Shown in pieces: positions 44,152 to 52,181 of a stretch of DNA of 64,000 nucleotides (positions are counted from its first letter, which is position 1; the number at the start of each line of letters is the position of its first letter). The notes beneath the pieces were generated by a model. It made no database searches, was not told the origin of the DNA, and saw only the letters and a program-made list of their open reading frames with translations. Location: NCBI GenBank assembly GCA_030841085.1, contig JAVEDP010000024.1, positions 186,001-250,000 on the forward strand, read 5' to 3'. The position numbers and the translations under genes are program-made. The DNA is from Pyrinomonadaceae bacterium (GTDB lineage: Bacteria > Acidobacteriota > Blastocatellia > Pyrinomonadales > Pyrinomonadaceae).

Positions 44152-45624
44152 TCAACTGCTTAGCTTCGCCTTCAATCGTTCATTCACGATTTTCGGATTG
44201 GCTTTGCCCTTCGAAGCCTTAATCACCTGGCCCACGAAAAAGCCAAACAGCGCTTCCTTGCCGGCGCGATATTGTTCGAGCTGCGATGGATTACTCACGA
44301 TCACTTCATCAATGATCCGGTCGATCTCGCCGGTATCGCTCAGTTGGACCAGACCTCGTTCTTCAACTACAGCGTTCGCAGTCTTGCCCGATTTAAACAT
44401 CTCGTGGAGAACTTCTTTACCTTGTTTCCCGCTTATCTTGTCGTCATTAATCAGTTGGACTAACGTTCCCAACGCTTCCGGCGAAACGTTAGAATCCTGC
44501 GCCGTCAGGCCGGCTGCGTCCAATTCGCGCAACAGTTCGGTCCGAATCCAATTAGAAGCAGCGCGTGGATCGCCTGAAGCGGCCGCTGTCTTTTCGTAGT
44601 AATCCGCCAGCGAGCGTTCAGAGGTCAACTGCGAAGCATCCGGAAAACTCAAACCATAGACTTCCATGAATCGCTTGCGGCGGGCTTCCGGTAACTCAGG
44701 CATTCCGTCGCGGACGTTAGCAATAAATTCATCCGAAACTTCCAACGGCGGCAAATCCGGTTCGGGAAAATAACGATAGTCGTGTGCTTCTTCTTTTGAA
44801 CGCATGACTCGCGTCTCGGCTGCGCGCTCGTCCCAAAGGCGCGTTTCCTGTTGCAAATGCCCGCCCGCTTCCAACACGCCAATCTGTCGTTCAACTTCAA
44901 ACTCGATTGCGCGGTGCATGAAGCGAACTGAGTTCAAGTTTTTCAGTTCGACTTTGGTCCCGAACTTTTCAGCGCCACGACGCCGCACAGAAACGTTCGC
45001 TTCGCAGCGCAGGTTCCCTTTCTCCATGTCGGCTTCGGACGCGCCCACCCATTGCAGCGCGCGACGCACGTGATTGACGTAATCATAGGCTTCCCAGGAC
45101 GTGCGGAAATCCGGTTCGGTAACGATTTCAGCCAGCGGCGTGCCCGCCCGATTTAGATCGATATAAGAATAACGATCGATATCCGGCAACCCTTCGTGCA
45201 CGTTCTTGCCGGCGTCTTCTTCCAAATGCAGCCGCGTGATGGTTATCTTTTTCGGTCGCCACTCGAGCGGATGCCCCGCGTCGTCGCGCTCGGCTGTCAT
45301 AATTTCCAATTCGCCATTGGCTGAAAATGGCTGGTCGAATTGCGAGATTTGATAGCCCTTGGGCAGATCGGGATAGAAATAATTCTTGCGCGCAAAGATC
45401 GAGCGATTGTTGATTTGCAGGCCCAGCGCCAGCGCCGCCCGAGCGCCGAGTTCGATGACACGTCGATTAAGCACTGGCAGCGCGCCGGGCAATCCGAGAC
45501 AAACGGGACACGTGTTCGCATTGGGCTCGTCGCCAAAATGAGTGGAGCAACCGCAAAAGATTTTCGATTCAGTGCTCAGTTGCGCATGAATCTCCAGGCC
45601 GATGATTGTTTCCCAGTTGGTCAT
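44152..45624 (-). CDS. gatB: Asp-tRNA(Asn)/Glu-tRNA(Gln) amidotransferase subunit B
   Basis: GatB is the kinase/transamidase subunit that converts Glu-tRNA(Gln) and Asp-tRNA(Asn). The 490-aa protein has IIGLEIHAQLST, the zinc cysteines CGCSTHFGDEPNANTCPVC (about 24-42), GYQISQFD, RLHLEEDAGK and the YqeY/tail domain at the C-terminus. Length is standard. gatA and gatC are not nearby. The start codon at 45624 sits in the first unit of a long 7-bp-periodic tract, with no clear ribosome site. Confidence 0.97.
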   Translation of the reverse strand: MTNWETIIGLEIHAQLSTESKIFCGCSTHFGDEPNANTCPVCLGLPGALPVLNRRVIELGARAALALGLQINNRSIFARKNYFYPDLPKGYQISQFDQPFSANGELEIMTAERDDAGHPLEWRPKKITITRLHLEEDAGKNVHEGLPDIDRYSYIDLNRAGTPLAEIVTEPDFRTSWEAYDYVNHVRRALQWVGASEADMEKGNLRCEANVSVRRRGAEKFGTKVELKNLNSVRFMHRAIEFEVERQIGVLEAGGHLQQETRLWDERAAETRVMRSKEEAHDYRYFPEPDLPPLEVSDEFIANVRDGMPELPEARRKRFMEVYGLSFPDASQLTSERSLADYYEKTAAASGDPRAASNWIRTELLRELDAAGLTAQDSNVSPEALGTLVQLINDDKISGKQGKEVLHEMFKSGKTANAVVEERGLVQLSDTGEIDRIIDEVIVSNPSQLEQYRAGKEALFGFFVGQVIKASKGKANPKIVNERLKAKLSS

Positions 45625-45903
45625 TGGTTCGTTGTCAGTGGTCAGTTGCTAGTGGTGTCAGGTGTGAGTGGTCAGTTGGTTTTAGGTCTTGGAATTTGGT
45701 GTTTGGTCTTTGGAGTTTGGTGTTTGGTGTTTGGTCTTTGGTCTTTGGTCTTTCGTCCTCGGTCTTTGGGCTTTGGTCTTTAGGCTTTCGTCCTTGGTCT
45801 TTGGTCTGGAATTTGGAATTTGGAATTTGGAATTTGAAATCCGGTATTTCCGCTTTCTGCCCTCCTGCCGTCTGCTCCTGCCGTCCGCCGTCTGCTCTGC
45901 CCC
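45620..45903. repeat. Long heptamer-periodic tract (GGTCTTT / GGAATTT units)
   Basis: From 45687 on, more than 20 units follow each other in strict 7-base register: GGAATTT, GGTGTTT, GGTCTTT, GGAGTTT, GGTGTTT twice, GGTCTTT three times, CGTCCTC and so on, ending in four GGAATTT-phase units. The part next to gatB has GTCAGTG/GTCAGTT units, and the far part TGCCGTC/TGCTCTG units. All six frames are nearly open, which creates false ORFs. It separates gatB from the secreted-protein gene. Confidence 0.95.
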
Positions 45904-46956
45904 TTACGGCCTCAGCCAACCCGGCGGCGCACCTGCGCGTCTCGCTTCATCCTCAAGCTCCCGCCACCTCGCATTCAGTCCAGCACGCGCAGCCGACAAC
46001 TCATTGAAATGCGTTATCAGCGCGCTGCGTTCGTAGCTGTAATCGTAACCCGACCCAAATGCACCTACGCTGGAAACAATTGGAAATGGAAACCCGACCG
46101 CACCAAATGATCGTGAATGCCGAAACCCGCCGCCGCTGTTCAGCAACACTTGCCCGCGCGTGTTCCCGCCGCCAACCCCCACGCGTGCTGACAAACGCGT
46201 TCCAAACTGCGGTGCGCTATACACTGGAAATGGACGCAGTCCGCCGGTACGCGGAAACCGACCGCCGAATCCGGCATTGCCAAGTGAAATGCCCGGTGTA
46301 ATGAACGGCAGAACGCTGATTGAGGTAAAGCCGCTCGTTAAAGGAAATGGCGAATCCTCAAGCCGCAGACGCAGGTAATTAATTTCCGCATCCACAGTCG
46401 CCATCTCGGTTCGCAACGCTGAAGCGCGCGCGCGCCAATAACCTTCCGACTCTTGCTCAACTGATCGTGCCGCGCCCAATTCACTTTGAATCTGCGCTGA
46501 CTCGATCTCTGCACGCCGTCGCGATTCGGCCACGCTCGGTAATCCAAGCTCCTGTCGTCTCTTCTCGTAAGCGAGCTCACTCTGCCTGCGCCGGACCATT
46601 GATGATTCGAGGTCGCGATTTGTAATCGTGCGCCGCGCGCTAGAATTGAGGGTTTGCGGTTGAGTGCCTAAATCCGAAATGCTAATGCGCCGCAATAGAG
46701 ACCCAGCGGTTTCGTTGTTCGCTTTCTCGGTTGCCGGAATATCAATGGCGGCGAGCTGCAGCGTAATCTGAATTTCCGGCCCAGCCTCGTACGTTAGCGT
46801 TGTGGCGGTAACCTGGAACTTCGCCGGTATTTCAATCCGCTTTCCGCCGCGCATAACAATTGTGTAGGCGCTTGCCGTGCAAACGAACAAGAGAACCAGA
46901 ACACTACTCGCCGCCATCCGCTTCAGCGACGGCATCGTTTGGTAGACTTTCCGCAT
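45904..46956 (-). CDS. Secreted protein with coiled-coil centre
   Basis: The 350-aa protein has a signal peptide (about 10-31, VLVLLFVCTASA). A short beta-rich domain (MRGGKRIEIPAKFQVTATTLTYEAG, about 35-75) resembles the opening of other acidobacterial envelope proteins. Charged helices at about 115-205 are likely coiled coil, then comes a Gly/Pro/Phe-rich stretch (about 210-300), and a helical end with LSAARAGLNARWRELEDEAR. The function is unknown. GGAG lies 7 bases before the ATG. The stop codon is at the border of the heptamer tract. Confidence 0.75.
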   Translation of the reverse strand: MRKVYQTMPSLKRMAASSVLVLLFVCTASAYTIVMRGGKRIEIPAKFQVTATTLTYEAGPEIQITLQLAAIDIPATEKANNETAGSLLRRISISDLGTQPQTLNSSARRTITNRDLESSMVRRRQSELAYEKRRQELGLPSVAESRRRAEIESAQIQSELGAARSVEQESEGYWRARASALRTEMATVDAEINYLRLRLEDSPFPLTSGFTSISVLPFITPGISLGNAGFGGRFPRTGGLRPFPVYSAPQFGTRLSARVGVGGGNTRGQVLLNSGGGFRHSRSFGAVGFPFPIVSSVGAFGSGYDYSYERSALITHFNELSAARAGLNARWRELEDEARRAGAPPGWLRP

Positions 46957-47076
46957 AATTCAACTCCAACTCTTGCAATTGACTCTTAAGCGGGAGAACA
47001 GGTTTTTCAGTATAGCACTCTGATTTAAGCGCCCGGAATGGTGCAGCGATTTCTCGGCTCGGCCTTCAAAAAACCT

Positions 47077-47105
47077 TTGCAACGACCGAGACAGTCTGAT
47101 ATACA
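47077..47105 (+). promoter_or_regulatory. Sigma-70-type promoter for the small membrane protein gene
   Basis: TTGCAA, 17 bp, TATACA, about 105 bases upstream of the ATG at 47211. Confidence 0.5.
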
Positions 47106-47210
47106 TTCGCCACCGTCAGACATCATCCTCGCTGGTTTACGCGGTTGCTTTTTATTGACGCGGCGGCCGCATGTTACTTAACCTTTTCCAGAGGAGAAGA
47201 AACAGTAATC

Positions 47211-47558
47211 ATGGCAAAAACTGTTGCTAAGATTATGGGCCTGGTGCTGCTGTTGGTTGGTGTGCTCGGTTTTACGCACGTGTTGGATTCCCTCGGCGCC
47301 CATCTTTCGCCCGCTCATAATCTCGTACATATCCTTACCGGAGTGATTTCGCTTTACTTTGGCTTTGCCGGATCACTCAGCGGCGCAAAAGGCTTTTGCA
47401 TTATCTTTGGTTTGATCTATTTGCTGCTCGGAATACTTGGGCTGGCCATGGGAGAATTGCACATCGGGCCTTTGATGTTCGGCAAAGTCGACCACGGCAT
47501 TCATTTGATTCTGGGTGCAATATTTCTGGCGGGAGGTTTGTTCACCAGAAATCCTTAG
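47211..47558 (+). CDS. Small four-helix membrane protein (DUF4383-like)
   Basis: The 115-aa protein has four membrane helices (about 5-25, 38-55, 60-80, 93-111) with Gly-rich packing and a conserved NLVHILTGV segment (about 35-43). It is similar in plan to DUF4383 inner-membrane proteins of unknown role. AGAGGAGA lies about 12 bases before the ATG at 47211, which is preferred over an upstream start at 47145. Two inverted repeats follow the gene, the first ending in a T run. Confidence 0.8.
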   Translation: MAKTVAKIMGLVLLLVGVLGFTHVLDSLGAHLSPAHNLVHILTGVISLYFGFAGSLSGAKGFCIIFGLIYLLLGILGLAMGELHIGPLMFGKVDHGIHLILGAIFLAGGLFTRNP

Positions 47559-47590
47559 CTTCGCCGCGCAAATTCAGCGGCTAAAGAGTT

Positions 47591-47670
47591 TCAGGTTGCA
47601 AGGACAGGTTGTTGTAAGGGACGCAATTGCGCCCATCAACCCGCAAAGCCTTGCAACCTGAATCGTTTTT
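47591..47670. repeat. Palindrome ending in a T run; possible terminator
   Basis: TCAGGTTGCAAGG pairs with CCTTGCAACCTGA, with an inner GGACGCAATTGCGCCC hairpin, and is followed by CGTTTTT. It could terminate transcription of the small membrane protein gene. Confidence 0.7.
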
Positions 47671-47685
47671 GGGAACCCGGAAGCA

Positions 47686-47794
47686 TTTATCCGCAGATTA
47701 CGCCGATTACGCCGAACATAATCAAAGTTCTGAATTCAAAAGCGGCTTTCCAGTTAGATGTTAACCGTGAAATCTGCGTAATCTGCGGATGAAA
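47686..47794. repeat. Inverted 9-bp-periodic repeat (CGCAGATTA units)
   Basis: The left arm has CGCAGATTA, CGCCGATTA, CGCCGAACA. The right arm has AAATCTGCG, TAATCTGCG, GAT. The period is 9 rather than 7. It ends 1 bp before the stop codon of the Dph6-like gene. Confidence 0.8.
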
Positions 47795-47795
47795 G

Positions 47796-48464
47796 TCATT
47801 CCGGCAATAAGTCACGAAACCAGAACGACTCTCTTAAAACAGTTTCGCCCAGCGAAAACCTTACCGGTGCGGAGAAGCCTGGTCCATCAAACACAAACGT
47901 ATGAAACTCTCCGTTCTCGCCGCAAGGATCCACCTGTTTAGGCAACGATGAAAGAAAAGATTCATCAATTAATCGCCCGGCAAACGATTGATCCAAAACC
48001 TTCGAATCCACAGAAGTAACAACTGCTCTGAATCCCAGGTCGAGAAATTCTCGAATGAAAGAGGAAGTATCACGCTTCCAAACGGGGAACAGCCCATGCA
48101 TATTGTTCCGCGCGAGAAACTGCTCGCGATAAGCTCGGATGTCCTCAAGAAATAGGTCGCCAAATATGACGGTATCGATTCCCTTCGCTCGATACTCTGC
48201 AAACGCCCCGGCCATCTTCGACTCATACTCTTCGTTGCTCGCATCTTTCGAGATTAGGATCTGATGAAGCGGCAGGCCGAGGCTGGCTGCTTGCTGTTCT
48301 AACAACACCCGACGAACGCCATGCATACTGATCCGATCGTAATCACGCGTGATCGTGGTTAACAAGGCCGCCACGCAATACTTCTCTTCATTCTTGATCT
48401 CGTGGAGCGCCAGGCAGCTGTCTTTGCCTCCGCTCCACGAAATCAAGACATTATTGTTTTTCAT
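47796..48464 (-). CDS. Dph6-like ATP pyrophosphatase (diphthine-ammonia ligase family)
   Basis: Adenine-nucleotide alpha-hydrolase fold of 222 aa. The PP-loop is SWSGGKDSCLA (about 9-19), and GDLFLEDIRAYRE (about 101-113) and GENGEFHTFVFDGP (about 183-196) are hallmarks of the Dph6/MJ0570 family. In archaea and eukaryotes this enzyme amidates diphthine on EF2 with ATP and ammonia. Bacteria lack diphthamide, so the target is different. It is the last gene downstream of the riboswitch-controlled btuB, 155 bp away across a repeat, so a role in corrinoid amide chemistry or salvage is a plausible inference. The start ATG at 48464 is standard. Confidence 0.88.
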   Translation of the reverse strand: MKNNNVLISWSGGKDSCLALHEIKNEEKYCVAALLTTITRDYDRISMHGVRRVLLEQQAASLGLPLHQILISKDASNEEYESKMAGAFAEYRAKGIDTVIFGDLFLEDIRAYREQFLARNNMHGLFPVWKRDTSSFIREFLDLGFRAVVTSVDSKVLDQSFAGRLIDESFLSSLPKQVDPCGENGEFHTFVFDGPGFSAPVRFSLGETVLRESFWFRDLLPE

Positions 48465-48469
48465 CGCGC

Positions 48470-48617
48470 TTTGGAGTGCGGCGGCTTGACGCCGCTTTGC
48501 TCACCGCCGGCTTGACGGCGCTTTGATTGCCAGTTGTCATCGAGTTCAGTTGAAACTTCAACCTCGCGGCGTCGAGCCGCCGGCGAGGAAAGCGCCGTCG
48601 AGCCGGCGCACTCCAAA
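48470..48617. repeat. Family F GC-rich palindrome between btuB and the Dph6-like gene
   Basis: The ends TTTGGAGTGC and GCACTCCAAA are perfect inverted copies. Inside, GGCTTGACGCCGCTTT and GGCTTGACGGCGCTTT units on the left face AGCGCCGTCGAGCCGG-type units on the right. It fills the whole gap, ending 2 bp from the btuB stop codon. Confidence 0.88.
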
Positions 48618-48619
48618 TT

Positions 48620-51088
48620 TCAGAAGCTAAATGCCGCGCCGGCGCGACCGGTGCGCCCCGGCGTGCGAAAGCCACTCTCGAAATACTCTCGGTCGAACAG
48701 ATTATCGACATAACCGAAGAACCGCAGGGAGCGTGATTCCCCTAATGGCAACGTGTAGCTCCCGCCCAGGTCGGCCTTGGCTAATCCGCGAAAGCGATAG
48801 GCGCGGCTGCCAAAGGTATTGGGATTAAAAATGGGCGCCAAGTAATCGCTCGACGCTGCCACATCAAGATTAATCAGGATGCGCCGGCCGAAGCGCTGCG
48901 TCGCGACCAACGAAAATTGGTGATCGGGAATCCCGAGCGAACGCAGCACGCCCGCCAATTGAGGCCGGCGTTGCAGGCTCTTGGTATAAGTGTAAGCGGC
49001 CGAAATATTCAGTGTGCGTATCGGGGTCGCGGTCAGACTCAGCTCAAGCCCGCGAGCAATCCCGCCATTGGTATTGACATAACCGCCGAAGCGGCCGAAT
49101 GGATCAGTTGCCGGATCGATCAAGCCCGAGAAATCGAAGATGATGACTTTCTGAAGTTCTGTGTAGAAGTAAGTTGCCGAGGCCCGCAACCGGTCCTTGT
49201 ACAATGTCTGATCAACGCCAGCGTCAAAAGCTATTGAACGATCCGGTTTAAGCCGCGGATCGCCGGCGGCGGAGTATCCAAAGAAGCTGTCGAAGAATGC
49301 ACCGAAGCGCTCAAAAAGCGACGGCGCTCGATAACCATTTCCGACATGTGCACGCAACTTGGTCCCCGACGTCCGAAACATGTAGGCGACCGAGCCATCG
49401 CCCGTGTAGGCCGGCGGCGGCGACAGAAAAGTCAGGCCCGCATAGGGGGATGATGCGGAAGGCGTGAACCGCGGTTGTTGCAGTCGAAAGAATTGCGCGC
49501 GAAACGCTCCCGAGATTTGCAGTCGGTCGTCCAGGAACCGCAGTTGATCCTGCACAAAGAGCGTGTGACTTATTTGCGTAACATCGACGTTGGAATTGCC
49601 GGCGGGATCGACCGGGAATGAAGGATTCTTGAAGTTCTCACTTTCGAACTCGTAACCTCCGCTAATGAAGTTGGCGTGTCCGGCCTGCAAATCGAACCGT
49701 GTGTCTAGCGTATGGACCAGAGCATCGAAATCAGATCGCTCGCTGCCGCCAAACGGTTGAAAGCCCACTCCCAATGGTCCATTGATACCGCGGCGGTGAC
49801 TGGCCAGACCGTGATAACTAACAGTGTAGCCAAAGGCCTCGGTTGGCTGGTGCGTAAATTGAAGCGCTCCGGAAAAGATGTTCGCCTTGCGCAGGTTGTC
49901 AGGATCATTTGCAGAGGGAATGAAAGTAGCGGCGCCAACATTCAGGAGCGAGGTGGGAACACCCGCTTCAAAGCGGCGCAGTTCCCCAGCCGAGAGGGCG
50001 ACAGCATTGATGATGTCGGTCGACGGGATTGGGCCAAGGGTCTGCGGACTGTTGTTGAGTTGTAAGCGAGAGTTGACTGCGTAGATGCGGCCGGACAGCG
50101 TAGCAGTAGGTGCTAGCCGAAAAAGAATGCGTCCTTGCCCGCTCGAATTACGCGCTTCATCCTGACCGTCAATACCGCGCGAAACGTTGAGATGCGCAAA
50201 GCCGGCGCTGTAGGCAATAGTATTATTGCGCGCGCCGCCGCCAAATTTGGCTCGCCCGCGAAACATTCCCAACCCGCCACCTTCGCCGAGCAGATTGCCA
50301 TGGAACGAACCGCCACCTTCATCCGTCACAAGATTGATGACACCGCCAATTGCATTCGAGCCGTAGAGCGACGAGCCCGAGCCGCGAAGCACTTCAACCC
50401 GGCTGATATTCGTTACTATCAAGTCCTCGAGAAAACCCGACGCGTCACCCTGCGGAGCTGCAGCGTCGCGAAAGCGTAATCCGTCGATCAACACCGCGGT
50501 GTCTTCATTGCGCAATCCGCGCGTCTTGATTGAGGTGAACGAACCCGGTCCGCCGAGCTGAGTCACTCTCAAACCGGGAACGCTGCGCAACGCCTGGGAA
50601 AATTCCGTCTCGTCGCGCTCGTCTATCTCGCGCGAGTCCAAAATGGAAACTGCTTTGGAAACTTCATCAACTGGCTGCGCTGTCGCTTGGGCGGTGACCA
50701 CAACCTGCTCACTAACGGCGGCAATAGGTAGCGAAATACTGACCGATGTGTTGGCATTCCGCTCAAGCCGGACAACGTGAGTCGCTGCGCTCGCGAAGTC
50801 AGTGGCTCCCGCTTCGATCAAATATTCGCCTGGCCCCAGTCGTTCGAAGTAGCAAACGCCCGTACTGTCCGTGACACCATCGATGCGAATGCGATTGTCG
50901 CGAGTATAAAGCGTGACGTTGGCGTTTGGCAGAACTGCGCCTAGGGGATCCGTCACACGCACGTTGATTTGTGCTCCGCTTGTTTGCCCAAACACAGCGT
51001 TAGCGGAAGCGGTTAAGAGCAACAGCAGAACTAGAATGCTGAGAGGTTGGTTCTTAGAACATGAATGTCTGGTCTGGTTAGTTTTCAT
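48620..51088 (-). CDS. btuB: TonB-dependent outer-membrane receptor, probable cobalamin transporter BtuB
   Basis: The 822-aa protein has a signal peptide (about 15-35). A carboxypeptidase-regulatory-like beta domain (about 38-115) precedes the plug (about 135-250: SRVEVLRGSGSSLYGSNAIGGVINLVT) and a 22-strand barrel ending in AAFSF. The extra N-terminal domain is common in Bacteroidetes and Acidobacteria receptors and absent from E. coli BtuB. The substrate assignment rests on the cobalamin riboswitch directly upstream and the btuFCD genes beside it. GGAGA lies 8 bases before the ATG. Confidence 0.9.
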   Translation of the reverse strand: MKTNQTRHSCSKNQPLSILVLLLLLTASANAVFGQTSGAQINVRVTDPLGAVLPNANVTLYTRDNRIRIDGVTDSTGVCYFERLGPGEYLIEAGATDFASAATHVVRLERNANTSVSISLPIAAVSEQVVVTAQATAQPVDEVSKAVSILDSREIDERDETEFSQALRSVPGLRVTQLGGPGSFTSIKTRGLRNEDTAVLIDGLRFRDAAAPQGDASGFLEDLIVTNISRVEVLRGSGSSLYGSNAIGGVINLVTDEGGGSFHGNLLGEGGGLGMFRGRAKFGGGARNNTIAYSAGFAHLNVSRGIDGQDEARNSSGQGRILFRLAPTATLSGRIYAVNSRLQLNNSPQTLGPIPSTDIINAVALSAGELRRFEAGVPTSLLNVGAATFIPSANDPDNLRKANIFSGALQFTHQPTEAFGYTVSYHGLASHRRGINGPLGVGFQPFGGSERSDFDALVHTLDTRFDLQAGHANFISGGYEFESENFKNPSFPVDPAGNSNVDVTQISHTLFVQDQLRFLDDRLQISGAFRAQFFRLQQPRFTPSASSPYAGLTFLSPPPAYTGDGSVAYMFRTSGTKLRAHVGNGYRAPSLFERFGAFFDSFFGYSAAGDPRLKPDRSIAFDAGVDQTLYKDRLRASATYFYTELQKVIIFDFSGLIDPATDPFGRFGGYVNTNGGIARGLELSLTATPIRTLNISAAYTYTKSLQRRPQLAGVLRSLGIPDHQFSLVATQRFGRRILINLDVAASSDYLAPIFNPNTFGSRAYRFRGLAKADLGGSYTLPLGESRSLRFFGYVDNLFDREYFESGFRTPGRTGRAGAAFSF

Positions 51089-51131
51089 TTGTAGAGTCTC
51101 CTGCCCGTCGCAGTGCGAGCTTTACGAAAGG

Positions 51132-51298
51132 GCGGCGGCGAGGTCTCCTGACTTGCGACTCAACTCTGGTCAGCCTTCCCATTCTTTTGGAACAGTGGCT
51201 AAAACTTTCCAGAGCGTCTTCGTCGCCCACAGTTGCGAGGGCAGTGGCGGATTTTGACCGCCTTCCCTAAGCCGTCTCCCAGGGTTGATGAGAGCAGA
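51132..51298 (-). promoter_or_regulatory. Cobalamin riboswitch upstream of btuB
   Basis: On the minus strand it holds GGGAAGGCGG, TCAAAATCCGCCACTGCCC and CGCAACTG, then GCCACTG..GGAAGGC, and the B12 box CAAGTCAGGAGACC near the 3' end. The order and spacing match the AdoCbl aptamer. It ends about 44 bp before btuB. No T run follows, so control is probably at translation; the btuB ribosome site repeats the CAGGAGAC word of the B12 box. Region 51089-51324 holds nothing else. Confidence 0.9.
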
Positions 51299-51324
51299 CA
51301 AGCAAAAACATCTGCCGCTCTCGC

Positions 51325-52113
51325 TTACCGGCGCAGTTCGTGCGCTGGTGTAATGCGCGGCGCGCCCGACAGCGGGTGCGCGTCCACTAAAACTTTGATT
51401 TCCAAAACTTCGCTTAAAAGTTCTTCGGTCAAAACGTCACGCGGCTTGCCGGCTGCAATCAAGTGGCCGCCCTTCAGCAGCACCACGTTGTTCGCAAACT
51501 CCGCCGCGAGATTAATGTCATGGGTAACAATCACCGCTGCCGCCGCGCGCTCGTCGCAATGCGCTCGCACCAGTTGAAGCATTGAGGCCTGATGCGCGAG
51601 ATCCAGGTTCGCGGTCGGCTCGTCAAGCAAAAGAATTCCCGCCTCGGTTGCGAGCGCGCGAGCCAAAACTGCTCGTTGACGCTCGCCTCCTGACAGTTCA
51701 TTCATTAGGCGCGCACTGAAATTTTCCAATTCAGTCTGCCGCAATACGCGGGCAGCGATTTCCAGATCGCGCTCAGATTCCCATCCCCAGGTGCCCGATC
51801 CCGACCACGCATAACGGCCGCCAAGCACGTACTCCAACACCGAAACTGGAAAAGCCAACAAGGCTTCTTGCGTTACGACTGCAATGCGTCTGCCTACTGC
51901 CCGGCGCGAGAAGGAATTGAGTGGCTTGTCATCCAGCAGGATCTCGCCAACCGACGGCCGGATAGTGCCATTCAGCGCACGTAACAGCGACGATTTGCCG
52001 GCGCCGTTCGCGCCGACAATAGCCATCAGGTCCCCAGGCGAAACACGCAACGAGACATCAACGACCGCGTGTCGTTTTCCATAGTCGATGCTTACATTTT
52101 TCGCTTCAAGCAT
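51325..52113 (-). CDS. btuD: Cobalamin/siderophore-type ABC transporter ATP-binding protein (BtuD)
   Basis: The 262-aa FecCD-type ATPase has Walker A GANGAGKSS (34-42), an unusual long loop GRYAWSGSGTWGWESE, signature LSGGERQR (about 140-147), Walker B ILLLDEPTANLD and switch His VTHDIN. The family cannot by itself separate B12 from haem or siderophore substrates; the flanking riboswitches support cobalamin. It is 68 bp downstream of the permease and upstream of the second riboswitch. Confidence 0.92.
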   Translation of the reverse strand: MLEAKNVSIDYGKRHAVVDVSLRVSPGDLMAIVGANGAGKSSLLRALNGTIRPSVGEILLDDKPLNSFSRRAVGRRIAVVTQEALLAFPVSVLEYVLGGRYAWSGSGTWGWESERDLEIAARVLRQTELENFSARLMNELSGGERQRAVLARALATEAGILLLDEPTANLDLAHQASMLQLVRAHCDERAAAAVIVTHDINLAAEFANNVVLLKGGHLIAAGKPRDVLTEELLSEVLEIKVLVDAHPLSGAPRITPAHELRR

Positions 52114-52181
52114 CTCGATTTTCCGAGGCAGCCCAGCGCCAGAATTGCGGCTGGTCCATAGGGGCCAGTTAACAATTTGGG

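Noticed and set aside
45606-46036. Several overlapping long ORFs on both strands (for example 45606-46007 plus, 45635-45919 minus)
   Set aside because: They are open only because the 7-bp-period tract has few stops; the products are monotonous (FGVWSLVFG or KDQTPNTK type) and have no start context.
47591-47794. CRISPR-like repeats
   Set aside because: The units are inverted pairs and short-period words, with no regular unique spacers and no cas genes anywhere in the window.
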